From the NCBI GenBank assembly GCA_031002005.1, contig CM061914.1, positions 15,238,148 to 15,302,147 of the forward strand: a stretch of 64,000 bases of DNA, read 5' to 3'. Shown here one piece after another: positions 33,103 to 46,014 of the stretch. Origin of the DNA: Vandiemenella viatica (Eukaryota; Arthropoda; Insecta; Orthoptera; Morabidae). Below the pieces are notes generated by a model. That model saw only the letters and a program-made list of their open reading frames with translations, searched no databases and had not been told where the DNA came from. Positions within the stretch are counted from its first letter, which is position 1. Each line of letters opens with the position of its first letter. The translations under genes and the position numbers were made by a program.

Positions 33103-35524
33103 GTCACCATATTACTATCGTTTGCTTGGCTCACTGAATAAAGAGTTAGATGGAAAGGAATTTTTCGATATTCAAGAGAAACAAAATTTCATGTTAAAGT
33201 GCCCAGTTATATGAGCAACAAATTTCTATGAAGTAAGAATTAAAACATTACCAGTATGATGTAAAAATTTATAGAATATAGTAGCAGCAGTATAGAAAAA
33301 TATTTTTGTTGCCTATTTAAACAATGAGGATTTATAATTTTTTTAAATTTTTATAAAAATAAAATTTGTAAAACATGAAAAGTTGTAGAATTTAATGTTA
33401 TGCAGGATATACTGTTGTGGTACCAAAACCAAGAATGCTTATTCAGTAATCAGTGAAGATATTAACAACTTTATTTTTATCTATGAGATTCACTAGTCTG
33501 TGGAATTAAAAAATCATCTTTATCTAACTTTTGGTGAAATTGTAACTTCAAGTACAGCCACGTAAGGATTGAGTGAAATAGTCTGAATTCTACTTCTTCT
33601 TCTTAAGGCTGCTTCTCCAGTCGGAGGCTGGCAGTCAAAATGGCTAGCTGTGGACATGATAATGCAGGCTGTTCTTCAGCAATGAATTCCTTCCAACAGA
33701 TCTTTTACTCAAAAGATTCAACTGTCTGAAGTTAGATGGGGGTACATTATTTTATGAAAAGTGTCACTCAATTATTATTGGAATAAGATCAGAAAATTTC
33801 TGTCAACAACAATATGATGAAAGGTATCAACCAAATGCATTAAAATTCTGTACAAAATATGACAAGGAAAAGGAAGTTAGAAACTTTAAGCACTGAGTTA
33901 GTGTTATTGTAGATGAGCTTAAAAGAGACAATCAGAACACAGAACACTAAATCTAAAGCTTAATACATTTCGCTGTTACTGCCAGTTTCACACACGCACT
34001 TGCAAAACTACTAACTCAAATCATCTATTTGAATAATTTTGACAGTTGCAAGTATTACATTTAAGAATTCCTAATTTAGAAGTTAACTTAAGGTCATCTG
34101 ATATGACTAAGTTCAACAGCTCCCCTTCTAAGATTTTTCTCTTTACAATGGAAACAACTTTTAGATGCTAAATTAAAAACTGTAATCACAAGTGGATTAT
34201 TATTTTTTTCTTTCTATGACACACAATGTTGTGATATACACGTCTTTAACTAAGACAAAACCAAAAATTTGATTAAAGTGAAACAACATGGATTAAGTCC
34301 ATCAATATAACCACAATTTTCTCTATTGATTTACAAACTGAATCCCAAAGAAATATCTAAAATGAAAACAGTTTAATTAATTATTGATGTAGTGAGTTGT
34401 AAAATGGTTCAAAATTAAAACAGGGGGCTAGGTTACACTTTTTTTAATTAAAAATAATATGATACAGTACTCATGCAAAATATTATTAAAATTTTCTTGT
34501 TTCCATCCTTTTTCTTTAAAAAATGGTGATAATACAGTAACACACAATAACATCAAAAACAACAATCACAATTTTACTTGCAAATGGTGTAATGTATCAG
34601 TAATCACAAAATATAAATTAATTAAAATAATACCTAAAACAATCACAGAAAAAATTATTATGAGGTACATAAGCATAACATTAGATTCCAAATATCATAA
34701 AAATATGGTTTTAGGGTTTATGAATAAGTATTTAAAAATTAATAACAATGATTAAAAAATCATATTTCTGATATTATAAAAATAATGCACAAAAATTTAA
34801 GTACTCTTGGTTTAATATAGAATGCCAGTAGAAGTACTTAATATTGAGGGTTTAAAAATATACTAATAACTCTCCTTTCATTCAAGTCCTTCTGAATATA
34901 TTCCAGAAATCAGTTATCACTCAGATTGATAACCTGTAATAAGTATTCTGCTTCAATAGAATAAGTCAAAAATATAAATTTTATATTACAGTCACTATAA
35001 GTTTTTTTTTTTTTTTTTTTTTTTTTTTGCTTAGTCATCCACCCTCCTTTTTTAAAAAAATTGTATAAACACACAAAAAGGTATAAACTATCAAACCTCT
35101 AAAGATTTATGATCTTAGTGAGAATGACTCTATGTCTACATTTCAATGGAATGATCATAACAGTCATCTATGAATTTTTTTAATTTTTTTTTAAGACTCG
35201 CATAAGATGGTAAGTCAAGTTTGTGAGACTATCGAAGTGGTATTTACAAATATATAGAAAAAATGCTGCAACAGTTCACTAATCATCCATCAGAATGAAT
35301 AATTTTTTTCTAAAAAAAGGATCAAGTCTCATTAAAACAGTGGAAATATATAGATAAAACAAGGTGAAAGCTGAGTGTGTATATATATATATATATAATA
35401 TTGTAAAGAACTTGGCCACAGAGTCAAATAAATGTGTTTTAGGAAGACAATTTACACACAATCAGCTTATAAAATACTTGCTTCAATTTAATTTAAATTG
35501 AAAATCAATTAACAGAAGTTACAA
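33103..35524. other. AT-rich non-coding DNA, perhaps 3' UTR or intergenic
   Basis: No gene was recognised. A T-run of about 29 bases is at 35001-35029. Near 33600-33640, CTTCTCCAGTCGGAGGCTGG looks like part of a SINE. Because the exon at 35525-35663 reads leftwards, some of this may be its 3' untranslated region. Confidence 0.4.
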
Positions 35525-35663
35525 CTAAATTGGAGTCATCTGTATTGACTCTCTATTTTTTTGATTTTCAAATCCTCCAAATTCAACATCAATATCCAGA
35601 GAATCACCATCATCAGGACCAAGCAAATATCCTTCTGCTTCATTCTTTGATCTACCAAAGAGC
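35525..35663 (-). CDS. Terminal coding exon of an unidentified host gene
   Basis: On the minus strand a pyrimidine-rich tract and acceptor (TTCTTTCCATACAG) lead into an open frame of about 46 codons ending in TAG at 35525-35527. The peptide includes LFGRSKNEAEGYLLGPDDGD and DIDVEFGGFEN, and is acidic with a compact, conserved look. The frame enters in phase 1 or equivalent. It resembles the cytoplasmic C-terminal tail of a conserved protein, but I cannot name it. No earlier exon was found, so the rest probably lies at higher coordinates, beyond repeat-filled introns. Confidence 0.6.
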
Positions 35664-37180
35664 CTGTATGGAAAGAAAGAATATGGCAGTTAAATTTAAA
35701 ATAAGAAAATTATCCAATCGTTATTATTGACAATATTCCAGTTAAAAAAAAAAAAAAACACACACACACACACACATGAGAATTAGCTGGTATTATTTTT
35801 TTCTACCACAGATAGTTCATGATGAGTCTTATATTCATCAATGATAAGGTCATTGAAGGCAAGTTAGTATTTTCTTGTGTAGTGAGGAAAAGAGCCAGTG
35901 TATATAATAATTCAGAATAGATTAACTTTAAAGTGGGCAATATTTTGAAAAATTGCTACTTATGTAATTAAGTAACATAAATTTAGAGAGGACATATGAA
36001 ATACTGTTGTTTTTTTTGTGACTGTGTAGTTTTTATGTTGGAACCCTCTTGCCTTCAACTTTTGCAAATGATGGATCTACCTTCTCTATCCTTTCTATGT
36101 TAATATCACCTCATACATTGATTTCTGTTCCATTATTCCATGGAATATTTTTTTAATTACTTATATTGGAGATGGGATCACAAATTAACAGTCAATATAG
36201 TCATTTATGACAAACACATGAGTTTGGGATATACATAATATCTTCATCTATAGTTAACTTCTCAAATTTTAAAGGTATATAGGAACCTCTGATGTAATAC
36301 ACTGAAAGATCAAAACTATGATGGTTCAATAATGTCAAATGAGCAACATAAAACAGATCAGAAAGAATCTGACAGGAGAGAGAAATGGCGGACACCAAAT
36401 CAATAGGAAGACCAACGAAAATGGCGGCCAAATGAAGTACAGCATATTATGACAAGAGGAATAGAGTTGGCTGGAGGTTGTTGTAATTATGATGCCTTCA
36501 AATTGCTAAGACACAATTGAATGAAACGAGTAATAATTATTAAAAGTTGGTTTACTTTATTAAAAAGATCTCATAAGAAAATTTAAGTGAAACATGCTTC
36601 AACACAAACTAAATACTAAAGGTAGGAGATGTATCTCTGTCTGCTAGGATTCTGCAATTCCAGCAAGTATTTTATTTGGTGCCTATATGTAACCACTTTG
36701 TGGGTGGAATACAAATTACAGAACTACATATTCTAGAACTTGTCACAAATCAAACAACTATTCTTCTGCAATTATCATAAAAAACTGTTTTATCACTTGA
36801 CCTAACCAGGTTAAACTACATGGACTCATGCAAAATAAAGAGCATTACCGGTAATCTTGTATTTTCTGCATTGAAGACTTAGCATTACTTCAACTGTCTC
36901 TCTCTCTCACTCATTTTTTGCATTCACGTACATTTTACTATTGCAATAATGAAACATCTAACCAGCAAATTTACGAAAAAGATTACAGGATAGTTGAATA
37001 TGTGAATTTTATCTAACCTAACGTTTAAAGTAAAGTTAATATTAGGCATGATTTATCACCTAGTAAAACACAATAACATAGAGCAAAATAGAACTAACCG
37101 AGAACTCAACTATAGTAATAAATTGCAGAAGAAAGTAGATTTTAAAAGAAAATAAACTTTAAATTAATTATTATTAGGAC
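35664..37180. other. Probable intron or intergenic DNA
   Basis: This lies upstream of the host exon on the minus strand. It contains an A-run followed by a CA microsatellite (about 35743-35776). The open frame at 36201-36431 lies opposite a stretch with two ATGGCGG motifs, with no splice signals or known domain. Nothing else recognised. Confidence 0.4.
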
Positions 37181-37639
37181 ATAAGATAGTATAGGGGAAA
37201 AAGAAACAGATACCCGTCAGATGAAGGCAGGAGGGCGAGACGAACGTAAAAAAACACAAATCAAAAAACAAATTGCACAATATTTCGACATGAGTCCTAG
37301 TCATATTAGAGGCAAGACATATGGCCGGGGGAAAGATGTGTTCACATCCCAAACCGCCACATGAATGAAGCAAAGGCGGAAAATGCACAGTGTTGGTAGA
37401 ATTGCCGGGAGGGCAACAAAACAAAAATATCTTTTTGTAGCATAATTGAAATAGTTGTAATTTTATTTAGTTATAGACGAAAATAAAGAGAGATAGAACT
37501 ATATATATATATAAATTACAAAATGAATAGATGAAATGTACATATATAAGTAACTAACTATAAAATGAAATGAGAGATAGCAAGTGACAGGTTTAACGAA
37601 GGTTAGGCCAGGGGTGTGTCTGGTGTCAAGGATATGTTG

Positions 37640-38045
37640 GTAGGCTAGTTCCCATCTGCAGAGTTCTAACAGTGTGGTGGTATTTGGAAAAAATCTAATA
37701 GCTCTAACTGTGAAACAGCTGTTGAGGTTGTTTGAATTACCAGATGTGAGTTGGCATGAATTGCCACGGGATGGTCTGGATTGGAAGAATAAACTGTTTG
37801 CCTGTGGCCATTCATCCTGTAGGATAGTTGTTGAGTGGTGAGACCAATGTAAGAGGCAGTGCAATGGAGACAGGTGATTTGCTAAATAAGGTGAGTGGTA
37901 GCACACGTAGCATGTCCAATTATAGGGAAAGATTCGCCTGTGACAGGATTAGAGTAAGTAGTGGTGGCAGGGTGCATGCTGCAAGTTTTACAGTGGGGTC
38001 TGTTACAAGGGAAAGATCCCTGTGGAGGTCTAGGAGCAGCAAGAT
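37640..38045 (-). pseudogene. Penelope-like GIY-YIG endonuclease region
   Basis: The minus strand, in a different frame from the reverse transcriptase, reads SFPCNRPHCKTCSMH (the Cys/His linker), then PIIGHATC and the YIG motif in CTASYIGLTT followed by RMNGH. This is the endonuclease that nicks target DNA in PLEs. It ends in stops near 37640. Confidence 0.75.
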
Positions 38046-39121
38046 GTTAAATACTTATGGACCAGGATGTTATTCAGATTGGATGGTCTGCTGAAGCAAG
38101 TGCGGGGAACAGTGGGTAGGATTTTGGGAAGTAGAAGGCACATTTCAGGGAAGGAACGTAAGAAATCATGCCCACGGCGGAGTATCTGGTTGACAGATTC
38201 CAGGCCAGGAAAGAACTGGGTGACAAGTGTTGGTCCACGGTCAGTTTTAGGAGGTACAGAATGAGGGTTGTGGGTGATGGCACGGGAAATATGTTTTTCC
38301 ACGAGATCATGGCGGTATCGGCAGGAAACAAGGGCTTGTGATAGTTTTTGGGAGTAACTGGAGATTGATTCATGATCGGAACAGATGTGTCTGCCACGGA
38401 TTGCAAGGCTGTATGGGAGGGAATGTTTGATGTGGAAAGGGTGACAACTGTTAAAGTGTAGGTATTGTTGTAAATTGGTTGGTTTGATGTGTACTGAGGA
38501 GTGGAGGGCCCCCTGTCGTAGGGTGATATCTACGTCAAGGAAGGTGATACAGGTGTGGGAATATGACCATGTGAAGTTGACAGAGTGACTGTTATTGAGT
38601 GAGTTGAAGAAGTCTAGGAGTTGGTCCTCCCCGTGGGTCCAGATCATAAATATATCATCTATGTATCTGAGCCACACGAGGAGACTGAGGGGGCAGTTCT
38701 TCAGAAAAATTTTGTGCAGACGGCCCAGGAAGAGGTCGGCATAGGATGGGGCCATGCGGTTACCTGTGGCAGTGCCACGTATCTGGTGATAAATCTGGGA
38801 GTTGAAGGAGAAATAGTTTTTGGAGAGGATAAAGTTGGCTAGGGATATCGGAAAGGATGTTTTGGGAAGACTGTTTGGAGGGCGCATATCCAGGAAGTGT
38901 TGAAGGGAACTGAGGCCTTCAGGGTGGGGAATATTGATGTAGAAGGAGGTTACATCAATGGAAACAAGAAGGGAGTCTGGCGGTAGAGGACTGGGGACTT
39001 TCGACAGACACCCCAAAAATTGGGACTTGTCTTTGATGTAAGAAGGAAGGTTCTGCACAAAATGTTGGAGGTGTTGATCCACCAAGGCTGAAATCCCGCC
39101 TCTATCATGAATAAGACTCAC
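38030..39121 (-). pseudogene. Penelope-like reverse transcriptase (363 codons, 5' truncated)
   Basis: The frame carries PLE hallmarks in order: SIDVTSFYINIPHPEGL, GTATGNRMAPSYADLFLGR, the catalytic YIDD box in WLRYIDDIFMIW, and FLDVDITLRQG. The PLE thumb region follows (HIKPTNLQQYLHFNSCHP, then PYSLAIRGRHIC) and LVTQFFPGLESVNQIL. A full PLE protein would be about 800 residues with a GIY-YIG nuclease fused behind. Here the N-terminal part is missing and the frame shifts near 38040 into the nuclease, so the copy is inactive although the Asp pair is intact. Confidence 0.9.
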
Positions 39122-39196
39122 ATCAAAATATTGTACAATTTGTTTTTTTGTTTGTGTGTTTTTACATTCATCTCACCCTCCTGCCTTCATCTGTGA

Positions 39197-39578
39197 TAAG
39201 GGTGCATGCAAAAACCACGTAGCTCCATTTTGGCCTCCTGTGAATCCCCCCCCCCCACATAGCCCTATGTGGCTTTTACCACTACCCCCCCCCCCCCCCC
39301 CCCACGTAGCACATAGCTTTTTTCCCTTTTGATTCCAAAAGATATTTTGTACTGTTTTCCCTTGTCATACTATAGTAAATTACATACAGAGTTAATTAAC
39401 TGAGGGAAATAAATATTCACTTGTTGTTGTGAGTTATGTTCCTCATTTTAATTGTGAAAAATTTTATGAAAAGAAAGCTACGTGGTCTGGCTCGGAGCCC
39501 CCCCTCGCCCAGCGTAGCCTTCCAGGCAATCCCCCCCGCCCCCTGGACCGAGCCACGTAATTTGTGCACAGTCCCTAA
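39197..39578 (+). mobile_element. MITE family A, copy 2 (complete)
   Basis: It starts TAAGGGTGCATGC and ends GTGCACAGTCCCTAA. It contains CCACGTAGCTCC, C-runs, TTGATTCCAAAAGA, AAATTACATACAGAG and GAGCCACGTAA. GTGA flanks it on both sides (39193-39196 and 39579-39582). The uninterrupted counterpart in the other flank of the Penelope-like element shows the empty site, so this is a 4-bp target duplication. Non-coding. Confidence 0.85.
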
Positions 39579-39620
39579 GTGACGGGTATCTGTTTCTTTT
39601 TCCCCTATCCTATCTTATTT

Positions 39621-40234
39621 TCAGTGCCTCACGGCAGTATCTTTGATTCCATTATCCAATTATTATTGGGACACTAAGACAAGCTACAATAATTATTTTT
39701 TTATAACTGTTACATTAGTTCCAGTGTAAGAGATGCAGACGTTTTGGTTACAAAAAATTCTTTACTAGTAAAATTACTATGGTTTTGGAAAGGAGACCAC
39801 TAACTCACAACAATTGAAGGCAGGGATCAGCAATAAAAACACACACACATTCCACAATATTTTGGTTCAAAAGTTGATTCTTGTACAGAGACAAGCCACA
39901 GGAATTGCGCATATACCTAGACTTACCGTCCGTTTGCCTGGTTTAGCCAAAGAGAACAGGGCGGCGATGGCAGTGGGGTGGGGGAAAATACAATGTAAAC
40001 TATCAGTAACTAAGTACAAGTAATATCAAAATATTGCTCATCTCGTACAAAAACTCTCGTGTACAAAATCTCTCATGCTGCAACCATATACTTTTCACTG
40101 TCTAAAAGCATTTTTTTTTTTTTTAATAGTCTGGATCCTTTTTGCTGGTATCATGCACGTAATAGATTAAATTATGTTTTGCCTGCTGATGGTTTAACAT
40201 AGTGAAAGAAAAATGTAAATCATCTTTTTTTTGC
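39621..40234. other. Unassigned
   Basis: AT-rich DNA with no gene or repeat family recognised. Confidence 0.4.
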
Positions 40235-41060
40235 TGTCAGTCTTTCGACTGGATTGATGCAATTCTCAATCCAAGCCTAACTTGTGCCAACCTCTTCATC
40301 TCTATATACCCCCTACAATCCACGTCCTGAATTATCTGCTTCATATATTCTAATCTCAGTCTTCCTCTGCAGTTCTTACCTTCGACTGTTCCCTCCACTA
40401 ACAAGTCAACCAATCCAGGATGTCTCAAAATATGACCTACCAGCCTGTCTCTTCTTCCTATAAGACTCTTCCACAAACTTGTTTCGTCACCCATCAGTTC
40501 CAAAACTCATTGGTTTCATACTTTATCTGTCCACTTAATTTTCAGCATCCATCTATAGCACCGCCTTTCAAATGCTTCAATTTTCTTTCTATCTGGTATT
40601 CCTAAAGTCCATGCTTCACTGCCATAAAGTGCTGTGCTACACACATAGTGATTTAAAAAGTACTTTCTGAGTACTAGATCAATATTTGAAACTAAAAGAT
40701 TTCTCCTTTTTATGAAGGCTCTTTTTGCTATTCAGCTTCTAACATCATTCCTGTTTCAGCCATCGGTTGTAATTTCATGAACTTTTGCTATCAAATCCAA
40801 CTTCTATCAAATCCAACACTATTTTTTTAATTTATCTTTTCTGTTACATTTCATCACTTTTGTCTTGCTTTGGTTTATATTTAGTCCAAAATCTTCCTTC
40901 AGCATTTTGTTTATAATATTCAATAACTTCTCAATATCCTCAACCAGTTTTTCTAACAAGGCAATGTCATTAGCAAATCATTGCATACTGATTTTTTCTC
41001 ATTGAACATTTATACCACATTCAAATTTTTCCTTCACTTCACTTCATACTCGTATTATCA
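40235..41060 (-). mobile_element. RTE-type LINE, 3' part of ORF2
   Basis: The minus strand encodes the end of an RTE-like polymerase. KEDFGLNIN appears first in broken form near 40900. RRDRLVGHILRHPGLV, LVEGTVEGKNCRGR and YMKQIIQDVDCRGYIEM then follow in one open frame at 40237-40503. It matches the plus-strand RTE at 48305-52995 closely. Upstream stops and frame changes and loss of the 5' half make it dead. Confidence 0.85.
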
Positions 41061-43240
41061 ATAAATAAACGTATCAGCTAAATTTAAATTTTTAACTGTG
41101 AATACTGAATAATTCTTAAATCAAACATGTCAAGTCTGGATGTCTTTCTTTATAAACAAAATGTCTGTTACTTACAATTTCTACTGAAAAATCAAACAAT
41201 TTTCAAGTATTTTACCTGTCTAAATGCAAAATTATTGTGAGTAGGGAAATATAGCATGTAAATATAAAATAATTTTATTTATTTATTTTCAAAAGAAGAA
41301 AGGATTTTTGCTTGAATGCATAAAAGTCATTCAAAGTATAATACTCATACTCTGACACGAACTTCAAGCACCACACCTTGAAGAACGTAACACAACTATA
41401 CAAAAAGTCCTTAAGGTTGTGCTTATTTTGAAAGTAAGGTTCCGCACGCTACTGGCTTGCTAGGCCTGTCATAGGTTTGATGGGGAATGTGTTGCCATGT
41501 GTCTGTGAAGCCTGAGAAATGAGTAACTTGTGTTCTATCTGATAAGTTTATTTTAATTTGTTTGTGAGGCAGAGATTGGGGACTGTCCAAGTATTTGTCT
41601 AGAATCTAGACGATTGTGGAGAACTGCAATCAGAGTGGCTGATATGTGACTCTAGTCCCAGTCCCACTGTACCTCACTGGACTGGTACAGTGTAGTGACG
41701 GCTCGACGTGTGGGAGACTAGAAGAATATGCAAGAATTCAGGTCTGGATTGATATCATGACATTCTGAAATCAAAGACAGAATAATTAGCAAGAATTCAT
41801 AGGTAATGAACCTAGACTTTGTGTTGTATTTACCAATCCACATATGATTTTGTTAGATGATCGTTCCCTATTATATCTTTCTCATTGTTCCATAGCATTT
41901 TTTATTATTATTATTTTATACACTCTTCAAACATCATATAATCTGTAAAATCCACGGCTTATAAATATAAATTCCTGATTTCAGACAAAACAGTGAAGGA
42001 ATTAGATTGAACAGTGACTGAAAAATGTTTAAAGTTCCTGCATGTCATGTTGTAACAAGTGTTTCTATTTTTTGCACCACTTCTTTTGCTGCTTAACATG
42101 GCTTTAATGATGATTGACGAGATAGATGAAAAAAAAAAAAAGGACAAATCGGTGTCAGATAAACATACCGTAGATTTTCGTAGCTTTTGTGTTATTGCGA
42201 GTCCTGATTGAGATTTCATATAAACACATAGTAGCACATTCAAATTACCCATTACATTCAAATTACTCAGTGTCTAAGGTACTAAATAAAACTTAAAGAA
42301 TATTGAACAACAGTTGTTAAGAAACACTAAACAAGAGGTTTTGGCTAAATATCTTTAGCTGAACATGTAGTAGGACCTTAAATTTTACACCAGTTTACTG
42401 ATCTCATGGAAAAAGTGTTCACTAAAATTGCCAAATATGTAGATGGTTATTCAAATCTAACAAGTTATTAACAAACTCTACTTAGGACTTAGCAGCATAT
42501 CTGGGAGACCTATATAGTGCAATCAAGTTTGTGATAAAGAAAATGTTAAAAACTAATTATATTAGTATTTCCACAATGTGGCAGGGTTTCATATTTAGTA
42601 AACTATATGACTTACTATGAACTATAACTCTCGTGTAACAAATGAATATTATGCCTCCAATCAAATTGCACAGGATATTGATAATTTCTATATCCCTTTG
42701 AATGAATTTAAAATTAATATATACAGACCAATGAATACATAGTATTTTTTGTTTTCTTCAGCAATAAAATTTAATAAATGTTTAAAATGGGTTTTCTCAG
42801 TGTACCTTACTTAAATAAATACACCTCTCTGGTTAGAATCAAGACTTATCTTATGGACTGAAAAATTATGGTTTTAATAGAATTTAAGGCTCTAAAGAAC
42901 TTGAAAATTTATTTTATTTGAAACCAGTTTTTCATAATTTTCAGTCACACAATTGTAATATAAGAATGAAGGAATACATTGTTACTGACATTTGGAACTC
43001 ATATCTCATGAGATAAACAGCTAAATAAAAATTTCCAAAAGCAACATTAATTAAATCTTGCAATACATGTTCAATGACATCACAACTGACGGGGACGTGG
43101 AAATATTTTATGATCCCATTATTACATACATGGGGAGGCACTCATTTATTTTAGCTTTTTTTGTCTTGCAACTAAAAAAAGCTTTTTTGCTTAAGTTGCA
43201 AGATGGAAGAATACTAAAAAACAGTTATCATAGCAACTAA
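41061..43240. other. AT-rich DNA, no gene recognised
   Basis: No domain or family was recognised in 2.2 kb. A 39-nt hairpin lies at 43164-43202 (TCTTGCAAC pairing with GTTGCAAGA round AAAAAAGCTTTTTT). The block near 41430-41720 is less AT-rich and may be an old repeat. Confidence 0.4.
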
Positions 43241-43430
43241 GGACCTTAGGCCAAAATATCACCACATAAAGAATGATGAGATTAGATCAAACCTAGAACT
43301 AAGTGAATCCACGGAAGAGAGACTTAGGTCATCAAGACTTCGGTGGTTTGGGCATGTCAAGAGAATGACTAGTACAAGACTACCAAAAACTTATTTGGAA
43401 TCGCAAGGTTGTGACATAAAGATGGATGAA
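43241..43430 (+). mobile_element. LINE C-terminal fragment
   Basis: The plus strand reads SSRLRWFGHVKRM, then TRLPKTY. This is the phrase found near the end of RTE and related LINE polymerases. Only about 60 codons survive. Confidence 0.55.
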
Positions 43431-43599
43431 TGCAATAAAATTAGGACTCTACTTTTGCTGTTTGGATATGGAATCCTAGAAACCTGTAATTTTTTTAACA
43501 ATATTACAATTAATAAGTTAATAATGCAAATACATCGAGAATATATATATCACTGGTTGACAAAAAATTAAATGTGCCATGGGACTCACAGTTTTTGAT

Positions 43600-43975
43600 A
43601 TCAAATACAGGATGCTAAGGAGGGCAGCTAGATCTATTTGGGAAAATTACTGCAGAATGTAACCACTAACTGAAATGACAAAGGAACCACATTGGGAGTC
43701 AGTGGTAGAAAAGAGGAGGGTGAAGAGAGAGCCAAGAATGTACAAAGCGTATACTGATGATGAGTCTTGGAATGATATTAATAGAAGACGTAGAGCATGG
43801 AAGAGAAAGGAAGACCATGACCGCAAGCCACAATTTTATTTAAGACCTAAGGGAGTAGAAGATATTTCATTTGTAAGTAATGGACTTGGGGATCAGAATA
43901 AATTACCAAGGAAACTGCTAATCAATTTACCAAAAACAATAAAAAATTTAAAATTCATAAAGAGCTAATGTAAGT
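43600..43975 (+). mobile_element. CR1-like LINE 3' fragment
   Basis: An open frame of 97 codons (43675-43968) aligns in order with the post-RT end of the CR1 at 58733: ARSIWENYC, a basic block with YKAYTDDESWNDI, RKPQFYLRPKGV and PRKLLINLPKTIKNLK. It is diverged, so it is an older insertion or another subfamily. Confidence 0.7.
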
Positions 43976-45977
43976 GGGTGTGGAAATTACATTTAGTGAA
44001 TTTAAGATAAAAAATTACAAATGAGAAAATAGGTGTGTAAGGAAATTGACAATGGAGTACATACTCAATTGCAATTAAATTAAATACTGGTACTGTACAG
44101 TTAGTGGCAATTAAAACTTTAAAAGTTCATCTAGATAACAAAACCTAGAGTTTATTTACATTTCAGAATTTTAATTGTTGTGGCATATAAAATATTTTGC
44201 TATTGCTTTGTCCCTCAATTTAGATCTTTAGATATTATTTCAGCAAGAACTACTTCCTCCAAAGATGTAAAATTTAAGTGATGACAAAAAACTTTCTATT
44301 GTGAAAATTAAGTAATTGAATAATGAAGAAGAAAAACTTTCTATACTGAAAATTAATTAATTAAACAATAAAACAATAATATAAAACAAAATAGAATGAA
44401 ATGGAACAGGAGGAGAATGGTAACTATTACTGAAGGTGCCTGAATTTCTCTACTCCCTCGCATTATCATCAGTTCACCAAGAATATTTTTTTATATTCCT
44501 ACAACCCTCTTGGCTTCTTTCTTTTTTTAGGGTTCTGTAACTAAGATGACTAAAAGCAAAAATTTTATCCATCAATCCATATGTCACATCTGGTAATTCC
44601 ACCAACTTTACAGCAATTACAATGAAATTTCACTGGAAGATGTATTCTAGTTTTCATATTTCCTTGGAGGGGAGACATGCTAGAAAGAACAACACAAGAC
44701 ACTCACCAAGCCATCCAACCACCTGACAACTGTGTTGTCATGATTGGAGGACTGACCAAACCTTCCAGAACACACACATCTAAGATGGAGAGTTAGCTGC
44801 GTTTAGTAGATTGTGAGAAAGGCATTGCATCACACTTTCACCTTAGAGGGAGGGTGAAGCAGCTTGCCAAAATGTTGGCATTTAATACTAGAGCTTATGT
44901 GACCTGACCCCAGCTGAGCAAGTCAATCTTGTGACTCTCAATTAGCCTGACTGATCAAACCTTCCGGAACAATGAATGTCCCAGATAGGGAATTAGTTGT
45001 GTTCAGTAGAGTGTGTGAAACACAGTCCACCTTAGAAGAAGGTTGAAGCAGGTTAGCTAAAATGTCAGCATTTAATACTAGTACAAGGCATCACCCAGAG
45101 GGCATGCATAAGCCTTGGATTGCATGATGTATTCTACTGGGTGTCAAACAGTTCCTTAGACAAAAAGTAAAAAAAAAACAAGAAATTAGAGGACCACCCC
45201 CTCCAAAAAGCAAAAAGTAAATTTTTTTCCATGTATATCCCATCAAGCTTGGTATTGTGGGATAGGAACTGAAAAGTTCAGTTGGTGTTGTTGTAGGATA
45301 TTTTTATTTAACTGAGTGTTTCATGAAATATGAGCTCACAACCCAGTATCACTTCAGGCCACTTCTCGTAAGACTGAAAATTTCAATTCTTGCTTCACTG
45401 TCCATGTCATCAGAGTCATCTCAGACATAAGTAGAATCTCTGAAATTAGAATAAACTGGGTACCAGACAACAGCTGGGTATGACGTACAGTAATCTTCCT
45501 TCTTTCCCACCCATTTACCACCCACTTTCTCTCTTCCCACATCAATCACTGCTCACCTGAGCTGATTTATAACCAATGAGTTATATCCTTGAGTTTTATT
45601 CATTTTTGTTTATATTTTATGTTCATACAAAAACTATAATGGAATAAAATTTCCGCCGACACCTTCCACCTGTCTGTGACTTGTTCCGACAATATATTTC
45701 CAATTTTACAATGTTTGGGTTCACGCTCCTCAGCTCCACCAATATTTCTCACCATGTTAATGACCCACAGATCAATGACCAGCGCCAAATTAACTATAAT
45801 GGATAGAAGCAAAAATTTTATTCATCCATGCATATATCACATCTTGTGCCAGCCTCCATGATGCAGCTACCTCACTCTATTGTTGAAGAAGAGATATAAA
45901 TACAAAAATTTCAGTGCCCAATGTGTGTATGTGCATATCCATGTTTATATGCCATTGCAACCTTTATTTGTTATTCT
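43976..45977. other. AT-rich DNA with a 200-bp tandem duplication
   Basis: Two diverged copies of a block of about 200 bp start near 44749 and 44949 (GACTGAYCAAACCTTCC, then TAGT(A/G)GA, and AAAATGT(T/C)(G/A)GCATTTAATACTAG at the end). No coding region could be supported. Open frames near 45354 and 45600 have no recognisable motif. Confidence 0.4.

Positions 45978-46012
<35 letters not shown>
45978..46012. repeat. TA microsatellite
   Basis: About 17 TA dinucleotides in a row. The open frames crossing it are artefacts. Confidence 0.9.

Positions 46013-46014
<2 letters not shown>

Larger units (their letters stand above)
37181..39620 (-). mobile_element. Penelope-like element 1, with inverted flanks
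   Basis: The element has a reverse transcriptase at 38030-39121 and a GIY-YIG-type endonuclease region at about 37640-38045, both on the minus strand. Its flanks are inverted repeats. The stretch 37181-37296 mirrors 39115-39196 plus 39583-39620, including CCTCCTGCCTTCATCTG and GACGGGTATCTGTTTC. The right flank is split by a MITE at 39197-39578. The reverse transcriptase is 5' truncated. Confidence 0.85.

Noticed and set aside
36201..36431. A 76-codon minus-strand frame starting ATGGCGGCC as a gene start
   Set aside because: The frame has no known domain or splice donor, and the opposite strand carries a similar ATGGCGG start, so the motif is more likely a regulatory or repeat sequence.
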